DNA from: Paenibacillus_AB sp036577625
Lineage (GTDB): Bacteria > Bacillota > Bacilli > Paenibacillales > NBRC-103111
Assembly: GCF_036577625.1 (NCBI RefSeq)
Contig: NZ_JARBDC010000038.1
Coordinates: 1-64,000, forward strand
DNA length: 64,000 bases
Direction: 5' to 3'
Shown here: one piece after another, positions 44,945-53,889 of the stretch
Layout: every line of letters starts with the position of its first letter
Position numbering within the stretch: the stretch's first letter is position 1
The notes under the pieces: model-generated
The model's input: the letters and a program-made list of their open reading frames with translations, nothing else
What the model was told of the DNA's origin: nothing
Databases searched by the model: none
Program-made: the position numbers and the translations under genes

Positions 44945-45289
44945 TTACCCGATATTATCCTTTATGAGAATTTCGATTGTTTCTACATCTATTAAATCAT
45001 CCAAAATCGAGCTCGAGAGCTGTCCAGATTGAATCATGGCCCCGATGTACATTGAAGCTCGAAGTTCTCCTTCGGGATAATTTTGAATAAAATTTTGAAT
45101 AATTGGATGATCCATTGCTTTCCGAAATACTTGATCCGCTACACTTTTTTGAACAATTACGGTGCCATCGTGATTTATTACAAAATTTAGAATGGAATCG
45201 CGGCTAACCCCTAAATGCTTGCGAATTTCCTTGGGCAGTGTTACTTGACCTTTACTAGACATCTTTGCTGGGTAACCGATCAAGACCAT
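44945..45289 (-). CDS. AbrB/SpoVT-like transition regulator
   Basis: A 114-residue protein. The swapped-hairpin DNA-binding domain is seen in KMSSKGQVTLPKEIRKHLGV followed by the INHDGTVIV strand. A helical C-terminal domain follows. Such proteins act as repressors or as antitoxins, but no toxin gene adjoins. The exact start is uncertain between ATG 45289 and a TTG two codons on. Confidence 0.8.
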   Translation of the reverse strand: MVLIGYPAKMSSKGQVTLPKEIRKHLGVSRDSILNFVINHDGTVIVQKSVADQVFRKAMDHPIIQNFIQNYPEGELRASMYIGAMIQSGQLSSSILDDLIDVETIEILIKDNIG

Positions 45290-45371
45290 CGACTCCTTAC
45301 AAATCCTTACTATAATCTTATTCTAAACCATAACCCCTGTAAATAAAAAAGCAGCCCTTTTCGAACAAAGG

Positions 45372-45542
45372 CTACAAGTTTCGACTTTTCTTTATTTTCC
45401 GTATTTCTTGTGCATTTTTTTCTAAAGCCTGCTCAACAATACTTGCAATTTTCCTATGTTTTACCCGCTCCCCGACTTGATACTTCCGAATAGGTGACTT
45501 GTGTGCTTCACCTTTTTTGAATAATCGATCGAACAAACTCAT
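45372..45542 (-). CDS. Small basic protein, paralogue of the 48161 gene
   Basis: A 56-residue protein starting MSLFDRLFKKGEAH. It shares RKYxVGxRV, an IV-x-x-AL-x-KN pattern and a basic end with the protein at 48161-48325. Possibly a small DNA- or RNA-binding protein carried in two copies by the element. Confidence 0.5.
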   Translation of the reverse strand: MSLFDRLFKKGEAHKSPIRKYQVGERVKHRKIASIVEQALEKNAQEIRKIKKSRNL

Positions 45543-45613
45543 AAGGATCCCCCTTTGCCCTTGGATTATTACCATCCTCGGCAAGTAGGGGCCCTTTTAT
45601 ACTTGGAAAGCTC

Positions 45614-45949
45614 CTATATCCTTGTTACGTTAACGATATCCGAAAGGCGGATGGCTACCGTCTCCGTTTCGTTTAAAACTTTAACCCGCCCCAATGTCAT
45701 ATCGATGCTGATGATTCGCCCTTGCACACTCTCATCACGCCACGGATCAAATTTTTCAACAGATACTTCACATTGCTCTTCCATTGACTCTAGTAATAGC
45801 AAAGCGAACTGATCGAGCAATTGTTCATCCAGTTCCGGACGCTTCCGCAAATGAATGTCCTTTTGCCGAAGCACAAACTGTTCTCGGTGTTCGGGCAGTA
45901 GGATCCGGGACGATTCAAAAAGACCGTTCCCTTCCAGTTTCTTCCCCAT
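45614..45949 (-). CDS. YolD-like protein
   Basis: A 111-residue protein matching YolD: SSRILLPEHREQF near the start and a C-terminal VQGRIISIDMTLGRVKV...IRLSDIVNV beta region. YolD genes usually sit beside Y-family polymerases; none is in the window. AGGGACAAA precedes ATG 45949. Confidence 0.75.
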   Translation of the reverse strand: MGKKLEGNGLFESSRILLPEHREQFVLRQKDIHLRKRPELDEQLLDQFALLLLESMEEQCEVSVEKFDPWRDESVQGRIISIDMTLGRVKVLNETETVAIRLSDIVNVTRI

Positions 45950-46037
45950 TTTGTCCCTCCATCTTTCATTGTTATGATTTCATTCTAGTCACCTTCAATT
46001 GCAAAAGGTAAAAACGTAAGCAGCAATTCCTTATCGC

Positions 46038-46400
46038 CTAATTCAGTTTTAGATACGACAAAAGTTTTTGTTCCACTTCCGATTTTATAAGCCCCCAAAA
46101 CATAGACCATTGACGATGGTACCCGCGGCATAAGAAGTCGGCTTCTAACCGCTCCTTTGTTCGTCTCTGGTCATAAATCCGAATACCGCGATTTCTCATT
46201 TTACTGCGCAATTCCGCCATATCCGAACTTACGTTGTCCTGGAACTGGTTCAACATCTGGATATAAATCCCCGACATTTTTAGGTGAATGTCACCCATAA
46301 CCTTGATGTCCCGCTCCAATACATCAAGTAGGACAGTCAGCAACATATAATCCTTGATCCATCTTAATTCTTCTTCCGTTTCCATTGACATTTTCTTCAT
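46038..46400 (-). CDS. Hypothetical helical protein
   Basis: A 120-residue protein, mostly helical and charged, with GGAAGGCG before ATG 46400. It lies divergent from the KfrA-like gene. Function unknown. Confidence 0.45.
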   Translation of the reverse strand: MKKMSMETEEELRWIKDYMLLTVLLDVLERDIKVMGDIHLKMSGIYIQMLNQFQDNVSSDMAELRSKMRNRGIRIYDQRRTKERLEADFLCRGYHRQWSMFWGLIKSEVEQKLLSYLKLN

Positions 46401-46704
46401 CGGTTCGCCTTCCCATCGGGAGTGATTCCGTGGAGATTTAGAAATATCTACAACTCCGCACAAAATACAGAACATATGTTCTTTTATTATTATCTAAGAT
46501 AATCGAACTCGAACACCTTTTTCAAGAGGAAATATCTCACATGGTTTGAAATCACCGAAAAACAACTCCACAACCCGCCCGACTTATGCCCTTGATTGTG
46601 CCCGATGAGCTACCGTTACTGCAAATTGCGCCTACAATAATCTTAGTCATCGCACAAAGTAGAGTACGGACTCAGTTCGACCGTGCAAATTACCCTTAGA
46701 CCCT

Positions 46705-46846
46705 ATCATGTGTACTTTTATGCATTAATCCATTAATTTGTGTACCGTGTACACATTGTACACAAAAATTAATAATCTGCGTTTCATTATTTGTGTACAT
46801 TGTACACATCGTGTACATGCTTATGCTATAATTAAATAAAGTACAC
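46705..46846 (+). promoter_or_regulatory. Operator cluster and promoter of the KfrA-like gene
   Basis: Repeated GTGTAC / GTACAC arms: an overlapping pair at 46740-46764, another at 46792-46816 with GTGTACATTGTACAC, a single arm near 46709 and one at 46841. TATAAT is at 46827-46832. The sites surround the promoter, the layout of an autorepressed gene. Confidence 0.7.
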
Positions 46847-46864
46847 AAGGGAGCGTGTTGAAGG

Positions 46865-47797
46865 ATGGCAGAAGAGAAAGAGAACACACCGAAAGGGGCG
46901 ACGGTACCGAAAACGTATCGGGGGCGCCCGGAAACAATTGCGAAACTCGAAGAGTTGATGGCCAACAGCGGTTTGCCTACACAAGCAGAATTTTTGGATC
47001 ATATCGCCGGAATTGTAGAAATGACGCAGCTCAAGGATGGAATAGCATCAGGTTATCGCAAACTGCTGGACGAGCGTGAATATCACATTCGTCGGGACCA
47101 GGAGATTCTACTTACGATCATTCAATCGGAGGCGGCGTCAAAGCTGGAGCTGACGCAAAAGCATGAAGAAACGTTGGCAGAGAGAAATGCTGCATTCATG
47201 GCGCAGGAACAAACCATTTCGGAAATGACTGCCGAAATGAAGCAGCTCAAAGAGGAGCGGGGACGTTTAGAGAAAGAACTCCAGGAGAAAGCAGAGCGTC
47301 TTTCACAGTATGAGAACATAACTCGGAAAAACGATCTGCTGCTTGAAGAATTAGGCGAAAAGAACAAAACTTTGGTCGGCCAGCTCTCCGAGTATCAGGC
47401 CGCCGTGGACGAAAACAAAGAACTACGACAGCAAATAAACGAATTGACGAGGCAGACCGAAAAACAGGCCGAGCGAATCACATCGTTGGAACAACAGCAA
47501 GAACGGGACCGTCAGCAACAGACGGAGCAACTTGCACAGCTAAAGGAGCGCCACGCAGAAGAATTGGAACGTCTAAAAGATCGGCTCGAGGTGCAACGGG
47601 AACGTGAGCTGGTACAAGTGCGAAGCGAGTACCAAGAGAAGCTTGAAAAAGTCAGCGCCGAAGCGAATGCCAAACAGAAAGAGGCAACGGTTCAAATCTC
47701 GAAGCTGTATGAACAGCTTAATGCACTTCGTGAACAGCAGGTCCAAGGACGTTCCGCAACTGCAAAGGGACGGGCCGATAAAGACAAACAAGAGTAA
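46865..47797 (+). CDS. KfrA-like coiled-coil DNA-binding protein
   Basis: A 310-residue protein. The first ~60 residues contain TYRGRPETIAKLEELMANSG and a helical DNA-binding-type region. From about residue 65 to 290 it is one continuous heptad-rich coiled coil (Glu, Gln, Lys, Leu). This is the architecture of KfrA, a plasmid autorepressor that builds filaments and supports partition. It is the only plus-strand gene in the 24-54 kb block. Clustered GTGTAC palindromes precede it, as for a protein that represses itself. Confidence 0.7.
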   Translation: MAEEKENTPKGATVPKTYRGRPETIAKLEELMANSGLPTQAEFLDHIAGIVEMTQLKDGIASGYRKLLDEREYHIRRDQEILLTIIQSEAASKLELTQKHEETLAERNAAFMAQEQTISEMTAEMKQLKEERGRLEKELQEKAERLSQYENITRKNDLLLEELGEKNKTLVGQLSEYQAAVDENKELRQQINELTRQTEKQAERITSLEQQQERDRQQQTEQLAQLKERHAEELERLKDRLEVQRERELVQVRSEYQEKLEKVSAEANAKQKEATVQISKLYEQLNALREQQVQGRSATAKGRADKDKQE

Positions 47798-47805
47798 TAG
47801 CGGCT

Positions 47806-48099
47806 CTACGACTGTGCGGAAATCCGAATCCAAGTCGATGTTACGTACGGATCTTGAGAAGGCTTCGCTTGAAGCGTGGCTAAGTGCCTTCTGCCCCGCC
47901 CCCGTTCCACCCTTATAAACCGTGGGGGGCTTTTCCTTGCCGCGAGACGTTTCAGCGGAATTGCGGCACCGTCTGCATACACGATAAGTCGATCGAGCTC
48001 TCCGGCGTACCGGATCGCACGGGCCATCATCGTCTTGGTCATGCCGGCCGGTGCATACGACCGGCGACGAATACGGTTCAGCTGCCCGTCGAGTAGCAA
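47806..48099 (-). other. Remnant coding region of unknown origin
   Basis: A frame of 97 codons (LLDGQLNRIRRRSYAPAGMT..., DRLIVYADGAAIPL) richer in G and C than its neighbours. It has no ribosome site and sits between a KfrA-like gene and a bidirectional terminator. It may be a fragment of a larger lost gene. Nothing else is seen in 47798-48105. Confidence 0.3.
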
Positions 48100-48106
48100 G
48101 CCGACG

Positions 48107-48140
48107 TAAAAAAACCGAGAGCTAGCGCTCTCGGTTTTTT
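48107..48140. terminator. Bidirectional intrinsic terminator
   Basis: A 13-bp stem with A-run before and T-run after (loop TAGC). It can stop transcription from both the KfrA-like side and the minus-strand side. Confidence 0.85.
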
Positions 48141-48160
48141 CTCATACCTTTCCCAAAAAA

Positions 48161-48325
48161 TTAAACGGGTCGTTTCAATTTTTGCACTGCTTGTTCATTT
48201 TTGTACAGAGCTTCCTTAACGATCCGATCAATTTCCTTGTTTGGAGGCACCCGACCTCCAACGGGGTATTTCCGAACAACGGCCTTTTCACTATCCCTGT
48301 CGTGTCTCTTCAGGATCCCCAACAT
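48161..48325 (-). CDS. Small basic protein, paralogue of the 45372 gene
   Basis: A 54-residue protein starting MLGILKRHDRDSEK after GGAGGCAC. It shares RKYPVGGRV, IV-x-x-AL-x-KNEQ and a basic tail with the 45372 protein. It overlaps the end of the GAF membrane protein gene. Confidence 0.5.
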   Translation of the reverse strand: MLGILKRHDRDSEKAVVRKYPVGGRVPPNKEIDRIVKEALYKNEQAVQKLKRPV

Positions 48326-49484
48326 GATCAGTGCCTCCTCCAAGTACTTCGTTCTTTGCTTCGATTATACCATACATGCCTTGAAGTGTCATGTTGAACT
48401 GATAGAGTTTGATAAAGGAGAGGATCACCTGCGCGTATACCTCGAGAATCTTATTGATCGCTGTTTCTTCTTCCTCCGTAAACTCGATTTTTTCGGAGAA
48501 ATAAATGACGATAACACCGAACGGTTCATATTGTTCGGAACCCATTTCCTGGATCGGGAACCCCATAACCGAAGTATATTCTCGCTTGGCATTTGGGACG
48601 AAGCCGTAGCTTAGTTGGGCAGCTTCAGAATTAACATCTGATATCCATACAATTTCACCATCGCGAGTGACCTTGCCCGCAAACTTTTCGCCGAGTCGTA
48701 CAATGTGACTTTTCACCGCATGATTGGGCATATTATATTTGCCTGCAATGCGGAGAAACTCCTTCTTATGATCTAGGAGCATGATACTTGCTTGCTTTAT
48801 CAAGGGATGAATAACCCGGTAGTTGCTGATTTCGACAGAAATCATGTCCATTACTACCTCAAATTGATTTCTTGTATTTGATGGATCAGTCACGTAATCT
48901 GACATATAGCCAAAAATGCGACGAATCGATTCAAATACTTCGTCCGGGAATTCGTTAAGAGCTCGTACACGTTCGATCGTTTCTTGCAAACGAATGTTCT
49001 GCAACTCCCAACTCTGTATTTGCAGTCGGGCATGTTCTTCAGCTTGCTTTAAAATTAACTGATCCAAGTCTTTACTATACTTACTTGCCAGTTCGACAGA
49101 GTAAAACCGGTTTCGTAAAAAACCCTTCGAGTTTACAAACCAGATTGGCAAAACTCTCGGAGAAACCATGTTTTTGAGAGTCTTTTCATAGAGGAAGCAA
49201 ATTAGCAGCCATCCTCCAAAAATCGAGGCAATGACGGTATAGTTGTACTCAATTTTAAAATTTGGATTGATCCCCTTCTGAATCAACTGTTCTATAAACC
49301 ACATCAGCCCTATTACGAAGGCTGGAACATTTAAAAGAGTAACAAGCGCGATTATGAAGTTGGCGAGTCCTTTCACAGCGAGTGATAAGGCGCTTTCTTC
49401 GGCGCGATCCAAAAAGGGAATGTATCTGGAGTCACCAATTAAATCGCGAACGCGCTCAGCTTGCTCCTGATCTTGGTCATCCAT
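48291..49484 (-). CDS. Membrane protein with GAF-like domain
   Basis: A 397-residue protein. Two membrane helices lie near residues 38-64 and 83-100, then a long helical linker. A GAF-type sensory domain follows (LGEKFAGKVTRDGEIVWISDV, REYTSVMGFPIQ, FGVIVIYF). No output domain is present, so it may bind a ligand and signal through partners. Leader copy 5 lies about 170 bases upstream. Confidence 0.6.
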   Translation of the reverse strand: MDDQDQEQAERVRDLIGDSRYIPFLDRAEESALSLAVKGLANFIIALVTLLNVPAFVIGLMWFIEQLIQKGINPNFKIEYNYTVIASIFGGWLLICFLYEKTLKNMVSPRVLPIWFVNSKGFLRNRFYSVELASKYSKDLDQLILKQAEEHARLQIQSWELQNIRLQETIERVRALNEFPDEVFESIRRIFGYMSDYVTDPSNTRNQFEVVMDMISVEISNYRVIHPLIKQASIMLLDHKKEFLRIAGKYNMPNHAVKSHIVRLGEKFAGKVTRDGEIVWISDVNSEAAQLSYGFVPNAKREYTSVMGFPIQEMGSEQYEPFGVIVIYFSEKIEFTEEEETAINKILEVYAQVILSFIKLYQFNMTLQGMYGIIEAKNEVLGGGTDHVGDPEETRQG

Positions 49485-49650
49485 ATGTCCCCCTCCTCTC
49501 GTTAAAGTAATCCCAAAACTCAGAAAATATCGTTAATAAAGTATAATCTGAAAGAATATTTTTATTCGCATTCCAGACAAGTGCGACAGATTTGTTAATA
49601 AGAATACAGATAAAAGCTTATCACAACAACTCCTCCGTCAAAAGTAATTA

Positions 49651-49795
49651 TTTATAAAATAAAAAGCCGAAGAATGTAGTTTCTTAAGAGAAACGACCAT
49701 TCATTCGGCTTATAAGCACCTCGTCCTAGAAAGGTGCACACTCCTATAATGAGGAAACACCCATAGGGTTCAAAACTCGCAATAATTAAGAGTAT
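49651..49795 (-). ncRNA. Structured leader element, copy 5 (altered)
   Basis: Keeps TTGCGAGTTTTGAACCCTA and the second hairpin (AGCCGAATGAAT...ATTCTTCGGCT, TTTTTATTTTATA). It lacks the closing arm and T-run of hairpin 1, which is replaced by a short GCACCT/AGGTGC hairpin. It may be a diverged or rearranged version. The first good gene after it starts at 49484. Confidence 0.55.
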
Positions 49796-49857
49796 AAAAG
49801 TGCGTGGTTGCTGTTATCATAATATCCTCTCGCTGTACCATTGTTTTAAGAAGCGGG

Positions 49858-51471
49858 TCAGTGAATATGAATGGGTTCAGCCTCTTCATCGGGAGAAACC
49901 CAGATCGTTTCGTATCCCAATGAAAAACCTTCACGGTATTCTGCTTGTGCAGCTGCCAATAGAATTGAATTTCCCATTGCTTCCGCGGCTGTAACTGGAA
50001 CGGCATTGCCGATATACTCCCGTGCGGAGGCATCTGTGCATCCTTCCAACTGAAACGGCCTCCTATCAGGAAGATGCGTATCGAAGCCTTGCAATATTGC
50101 AAGTTCGTACGTCGTGAGCGGGCGATGGCGTGTTCCATCAGGAGCTATAATAAACCAGACTCCACGATCGTTGTCACCAGGAATCTCTTCACTCGAAATG
50201 ATGATCGAATCTGTAGTGGCTCCTTCAACATCCCTGATGATTCGATAAATGTTCCGGTTGTCGCAGGACTTCACATTTGGATCAGCTACGCAAATGGCTC
50301 CGTTGTTTGGTCCCACAGCACCAGTAACAGTCGGGCCGGTCTCGGTCATTCGAACAACACGGTATATATTCCCATGAGTACTGTTTTTATAATTGAGTCG
50401 ATAATCGGCAACCGCTGCAGCACCATTACTCCTACCGGGGCCCGGGGTCCCGCTTACTGTTCGGCATGGTTTGTTCCAATCTTCAACGGCTAACGCTCCG
50501 CTCCGCGGCTCGTACTGTATCCGATATTTCGACCAGTACAATTTGTTAAGCGAACGCCAATCCTTTCCCGCCTCTATTAATGCAAGACGCATTGCGACCT
50601 TCCACGTAAGCCTGGGTTCCCGGTGCATTGGCCCCCCATGTTCCAAGTCTCCGGGAGGCGGTAACTTCTCGAGAACCTCACCAATCGTTTTCAAGCCTTT
50701 CTTGAGCGGGTAAGTAACAAAATTAGGGACCTGCGCTTCATCTCGAGCCATAACCAGAAACCGTAATCGATTTTGACCAAGGCCTCCGATTTCACCCAGG
50801 TTATGGTCCGCGCGCATATTCACGGCAAACCCTGTATTTTTGAGTCGATCATCAATCCGTTTCAGTAATTGTCTGCCACGAGTTTGGATCCGCGGTACGT
50901 TCTCGAGTCCAATGATTGCGGGGACGCCCCCGCCGTACTCCAGGCATGCACGTAGTGCCAAATCAATGCCATGTTCGGTCAATTGATTCAAGGCCTGATA
51001 TTGTGCTGATTCGGAAGCTTCTTTAGGCAATAGTGCGCTTAACCCTTTGCACGGGGGGCTTGTAAAGAGAAAAAAGGGAATCTGGTAGCCGAAAGCTACC
51101 CATAGATCCCAGGGCTCGGCTTCACGCCAGCCAGCTGGCGGTTCGTGTCCGTGCCAAGCTTTGTACATCTCTCTGGTGAAAAGATCCATAACGACCGAAG
51201 TATTCTCGCCGGTTATGGAATCATGGTTACGGCAAGCGACTGGATCGCTATCTATCGAGCATAGCAGTTTCAAGCGATAAATTTGGCCGCCGTACTCGAT
51301 TTGAGATTTTAGAAATCCGGCCGATGCTCCTCCGATACCTCCGAATAGTACCGCGCATGTTTTATAAGCGATGCCCGATTGTTGAGACGGGCCTTGTACT
51401 TTTCGTCTAGCTGCAGCTCCGATAATCGCTCCCATAAGTACGCCCATGAAAAAAGGCAATGGAACATCCAT
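49858..51471 (-). CDS. DNA cytosine-C5 methyltransferase
   Basis: A 537-residue enzyme with the C5-methylase motifs in order: LFGGIGGASAGF (I), TSPPCKGLS with the catalytic cysteine (IV), LENVPRIQTRG (VI), GLGQNRLRFLV (VIII) and REYIGNAVPV (X). The region between VIII and X (~200 residues) is the target-recognition domain. The first ~25 residues are hydrophobic, and a hairpin overlaps the 5' end, so the real start may be one of the ATGs up to 60 bases downstream. No nuclease partner is adjacent. Confidence 0.88.
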   Translation of the reverse strand: MDVPLPFFMGVLMGAIIGAAARRKVQGPSQQSGIAYKTCAVLFGGIGGASAGFLKSQIEYGGQIYRLKLLCSIDSDPVACRNHDSITGENTSVVMDLFTREMYKAWHGHEPPAGWREAEPWDLWVAFGYQIPFFLFTSPPCKGLSALLPKEASESAQYQALNQLTEHGIDLALRACLEYGGGVPAIIGLENVPRIQTRGRQLLKRIDDRLKNTGFAVNMRADHNLGEIGGLGQNRLRFLVMARDEAQVPNFVTYPLKKGLKTIGEVLEKLPPPGDLEHGGPMHREPRLTWKVAMRLALIEAGKDWRSLNKLYWSKYRIQYEPRSGALAVEDWNKPCRTVSGTPGPGRSNGAAAVADYRLNYKNSTHGNIYRVVRMTETGPTVTGAVGPNNGAICVADPNVKSCDNRNIYRIIRDVEGATTDSIIISSEEIPGDNDRGVWFIIAPDGTRHRPLTTYELAILQGFDTHLPDRRPFQLEGCTDASAREYIGNAVPVTAAEAMGNSILLAAAQAEYREGFSLGYETIWVSPDEEAEPIHIH

Positions 51472-51498
51472 TGCCTTCTTCCGAAGGGCTCCCCCCTT

Positions 51499-51837
51499 CT
51501 AGTTATCGTTTTTCTTAAGTGGCGGTATAATATCGCCGGCAAACGTGACTCGCATAAATTTCTCATGCTTAAACCGTTCGATCCGACGGATTCTTGACGA
51601 ATTCAGTTCCAAGTAGCGCCCTTCCCAATTCACAATGAACATAACTGGGCTCGAATTCATTTCTTTTCTCTCAATGAAATGAGCCGGTACAATTGGATCA
51701 TCATGATCGAAGATCCAGATGCATAAGGGCTCGCCGTATACATAAGCTTCGTTAAGTCCCCGATCGTTGCCCGAATTGAAACCACTTTCCAAGCTATCCT
51801 CTGCAGTGCAACATACTACTTCCTTTGGTTTGTACAT
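51499..51837 (-). CDS. Hypothetical protein
   Basis: A 112-residue protein starting MYKPKEVVCCTAED, with AAAGGGGA upstream. Later it looks like a beta sheet with YLELNSSRIRRIERF. It sits between two others of similar size in the run from 52249. Function unknown. Confidence 0.45.
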   Translation of the reverse strand: MYKPKEVVCCTAEDSLESGFNSGNDRGLNEAYVYGEPLCIWIFDHDDPIVPAHFIERKEMNSSPVMFIVNWEGRYLELNSSRIRRIERFKHEKFMRVTFAGDIIPPLKKNDN

Positions 51838-51850
51838 TCCGGATCCCCTT

Positions 51851-52249
51851 TCAAATCGCCGGATTAATTGCTTCCACACGAGTAATGCCGCATCGACAAG
51901 GATCGAGCAATATTTGATGATCCGGCCATTTATCGGCTGCCCATTTTACTACATCCTGCCTGCTCCCGATGCGGTAACGAATCATTGTCCGTTGCTTGTT
52001 CTGAATCCTGACCCGATAAGCATTCGCTTTCGAGTAATAATCACGAGGCCACGACAGAACCTCTACGACGGGATCGGTTTCGATGCGATATGGTGTATTT
52101 CCGATGGTGTATGAAAAGCTGGCGCTCCGGCCTATCGCAAGTTGAATGATCTCAAGGTTATCGAATTTGATAAATAACCCGTTCCGAGAATATCCATGTG
52201 CTTCGAGAATGTACTCGACACGCGCTGTTTTGAACTGAACCTTCTTCAT
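51851..52249 (-). CDS. Hypothetical protein
   Basis: A 132-residue beta-rich protein starting MKKVQFKTARVEYIL after GGGGGA. It follows a terminator-type hairpin in its leader. Ends with CRCGITRVEAINPAI. Family not recognised. Confidence 0.5.
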   Translation of the reverse strand: MKKVQFKTARVEYILEAHGYSRNGLFIKFDNLEIIQLAIGRSASFSYTIGNTPYRIETDPVVEVLSWPRDYYSKANAYRVRIQNKQRTMIRYRIGSRQDVVKWAADKWPDHQILLDPCRCGITRVEAINPAI

Positions 52250-52278
52250 GATCAGGTCCCCCATCATATGGTAATCAG

Positions 52279-52311
52279 AAAAAGAAAAGAGCCGCCAAAT
52301 AGCGACTCTTC
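52279..52311 (-). terminator. Terminator-like hairpin before the 52249 gene
   Basis: A 9-bp stem AAGAGTCGC/GCGGCTCTT with loop TATTTG and T-rich tail TTCTTTTT. About 20 bases later comes the ribosome site. It probably ends most transcripts of the primase-like gene. Confidence 0.65.
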
Positions 52312-52337
52312 CCAAACGTATTTACTTGATCGAAGCT

Positions 52338-53765
52338 TCAATTCTTAGATCGTACCTCTTTCGGAATGGTAATGATCTGCGCCTTGTACCCCGCATTTAG
52401 AGTGTCGTCCAATCCCTTTCCGACATGATAAGGCCAAATCGCGATCAGCAACTCAATGCCTCTGGCAGACAGGTTTTTTTGCGCTTCCCTGATGCAGTTC
52501 AACACATTATCCCGAACCCCTTGCTTCGTATGAGCATCGGCGTCGAAGCCAAGAATAACCCGCTCCGGTGCAATTGTTAGGGTAGGCTCGAGGAGAACGC
52601 GCCAAGAATTGACGCCTGCGGCTTGTAAATGAATCTCATCGGTAAAGTCGCTGGCGATGTCACCCTTCAGCGGACCTTCGCCCCACCAAATGGTTCGTGT
52701 ATCCATTACCTCGTTAATCCGGACGCCCGGCCGCCACTTCGACAAAATACGGCTAGGTACGGCGCAATGATACGGAGACGGGTCCCCCAGTAAGGTCCCC
52801 GCAATGATCCCCTTCTTTTTGTAAGTCAATGAAGCAAACCAGCTGTAGATGCCCCCATCTTCCATCCATACCTTCCCTTCCGGAAGCTCTATCGGGAGTT
52901 GTTCCCGATTTCCTTCCCACAGTATGGCGCCTGTATCAGGGCAAACGGCTTGGAGAACGTTGTAGCTCGGCTCGTTGATTCGAATTCTTCCCTGACGTTT
53001 GATAATCTTAGGCGGCTCATCGGCTCGGATCTGAAAACCGCTAATCCGATTATCAATATCGCGAAATGGGATGAGAATGCCCGCCCGTCCTAACGTTGTC
53101 CAATACGGGCCGTATTTGCCTTGGCAAAGGGCAAATCCGGGGACACCGGCGGGCTCATGAGTTACCCTCATCATCTCTTTAACCGCTTTGTATCGATCTG
53201 CTTTTGAATCAAGAAAGGAACGGTATTCGCGAATTTTCATTGCCGAGGCGCTAATTTTCCTTGTTTCAGAAAAGTGCTTCACATGTGCCTCAGTTAACGG
53301 TAAATGCTTCATCCATTCCCGATACACAAAATCGATTCGCTCGGGCTTCTCCTTGGGCAAGCACTCATCGTCGTCTTTTTTGCCGCGGAACACTTCACGG
53401 TTCGGATTTACTTGTGTTGTCGCTTCTTCAATACTTCCATCCTCGTACTCGATGGGGATGCCTGCCATCTGGCAAACTGCTTTAACCGCCTCGATGAACT
53501 CAGTCCCACTTGGGGAGCACGAATTATACGTACGGTAGGCAAAATAACTGATTGCATCCCTTCCTCCTTCTGTCCCCCCGAAGTTTTTCCAGATTCCCTT
53601 TGATGGGGTAATTGCGACCGATGGAGTGGACTCACTTTGATTTTGATAGGTAAAATAACTACGTCCAGATTTGGTAAGCTCTTCTCCCATTGCTTGAGCG
53701 ATGAAAAGAATGTCAACCTCTCTGGCCTTTTCAATCGTTTCTTGCTTAATCCGCTTGAATGCCAA
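52338..53765 (-). CDS. Toprim (DUF3854-type) primase-like protein without zinc cysteines
   Basis: A 475-residue protein. The N-terminal ~90 residues follow the fold order of a DnaG CHC2 domain (SYFTYQNQSESTPSVAI, GIWKNFGG, GGRDAISYF) but carry no zinc-binding cysteines. The Toprim-type region has WWGEGPLKGD and GFDADAHTKQ. It starts with TTG at 53765 after GGAGG; an earlier ATG would lie inside the leader hairpin. It probably serves element replication. Leader copy 6 is directly upstream. Confidence 0.65.
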   Translation of the reverse strand: MAFKRIKQETIEKAREVDILFIAQAMGEELTKSGRSYFTYQNQSESTPSVAITPSKGIWKNFGGTEGGRDAISYFAYRTYNSCSPSGTEFIEAVKAVCQMAGIPIEYEDGSIEEATTQVNPNREVFRGKKDDDECLPKEKPERIDFVYREWMKHLPLTEAHVKHFSETRKISASAMKIREYRSFLDSKADRYKAVKEMMRVTHEPAGVPGFALCQGKYGPYWTTLGRAGILIPFRDIDNRISGFQIRADEPPKIIKRQGRIRINEPSYNVLQAVCPDTGAILWEGNREQLPIELPEGKVWMEDGGIYSWFASLTYKKKGIIAGTLLGDPSPYHCAVPSRILSKWRPGVRINEVMDTRTIWWGEGPLKGDIASDFTDEIHLQAAGVNSWRVLLEPTLTIAPERVILGFDADAHTKQGVRDNVLNCIREAQKNLSARGIELLIAIWPYHVGKGLDDTLNAGYKAQIITIPKEVRSKN

Positions 53766-53787
53766 GTCAATACCTCCATTCGGGCAA

Positions 53788-53882
53788 TAAAATAAAAAAG
53801 CCCTATCTGGTGATATGAACATGGCAAGGCCATACTCATATTACCCGATAGGGCTTACACTCGCGAAAAGGCATAGAGCAAC
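53788..53882 (-). ncRNA. Structured leader element, copy 6
   Basis: A single hairpin copy: GCCTTTTCGCGAGTGTAAGCCCTATCGGG, closing arm ATAGGGCT and TTTTTTATTTTATT. A promoter (TTGTCT, 18 bases, TAAAAT) lies upstream. It stands alone upstream of the primase-like gene, so it is a leader and not a terminator of another gene. Confidence 0.72.
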
Positions 53883-53889
53883 TAAATAG

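Noticed and set aside
46696..46965. Minus-strand frame across the operator cluster
   Set aside because: It overlaps palindromic operators and the start of the KfrA-like gene, with low-complexity content.
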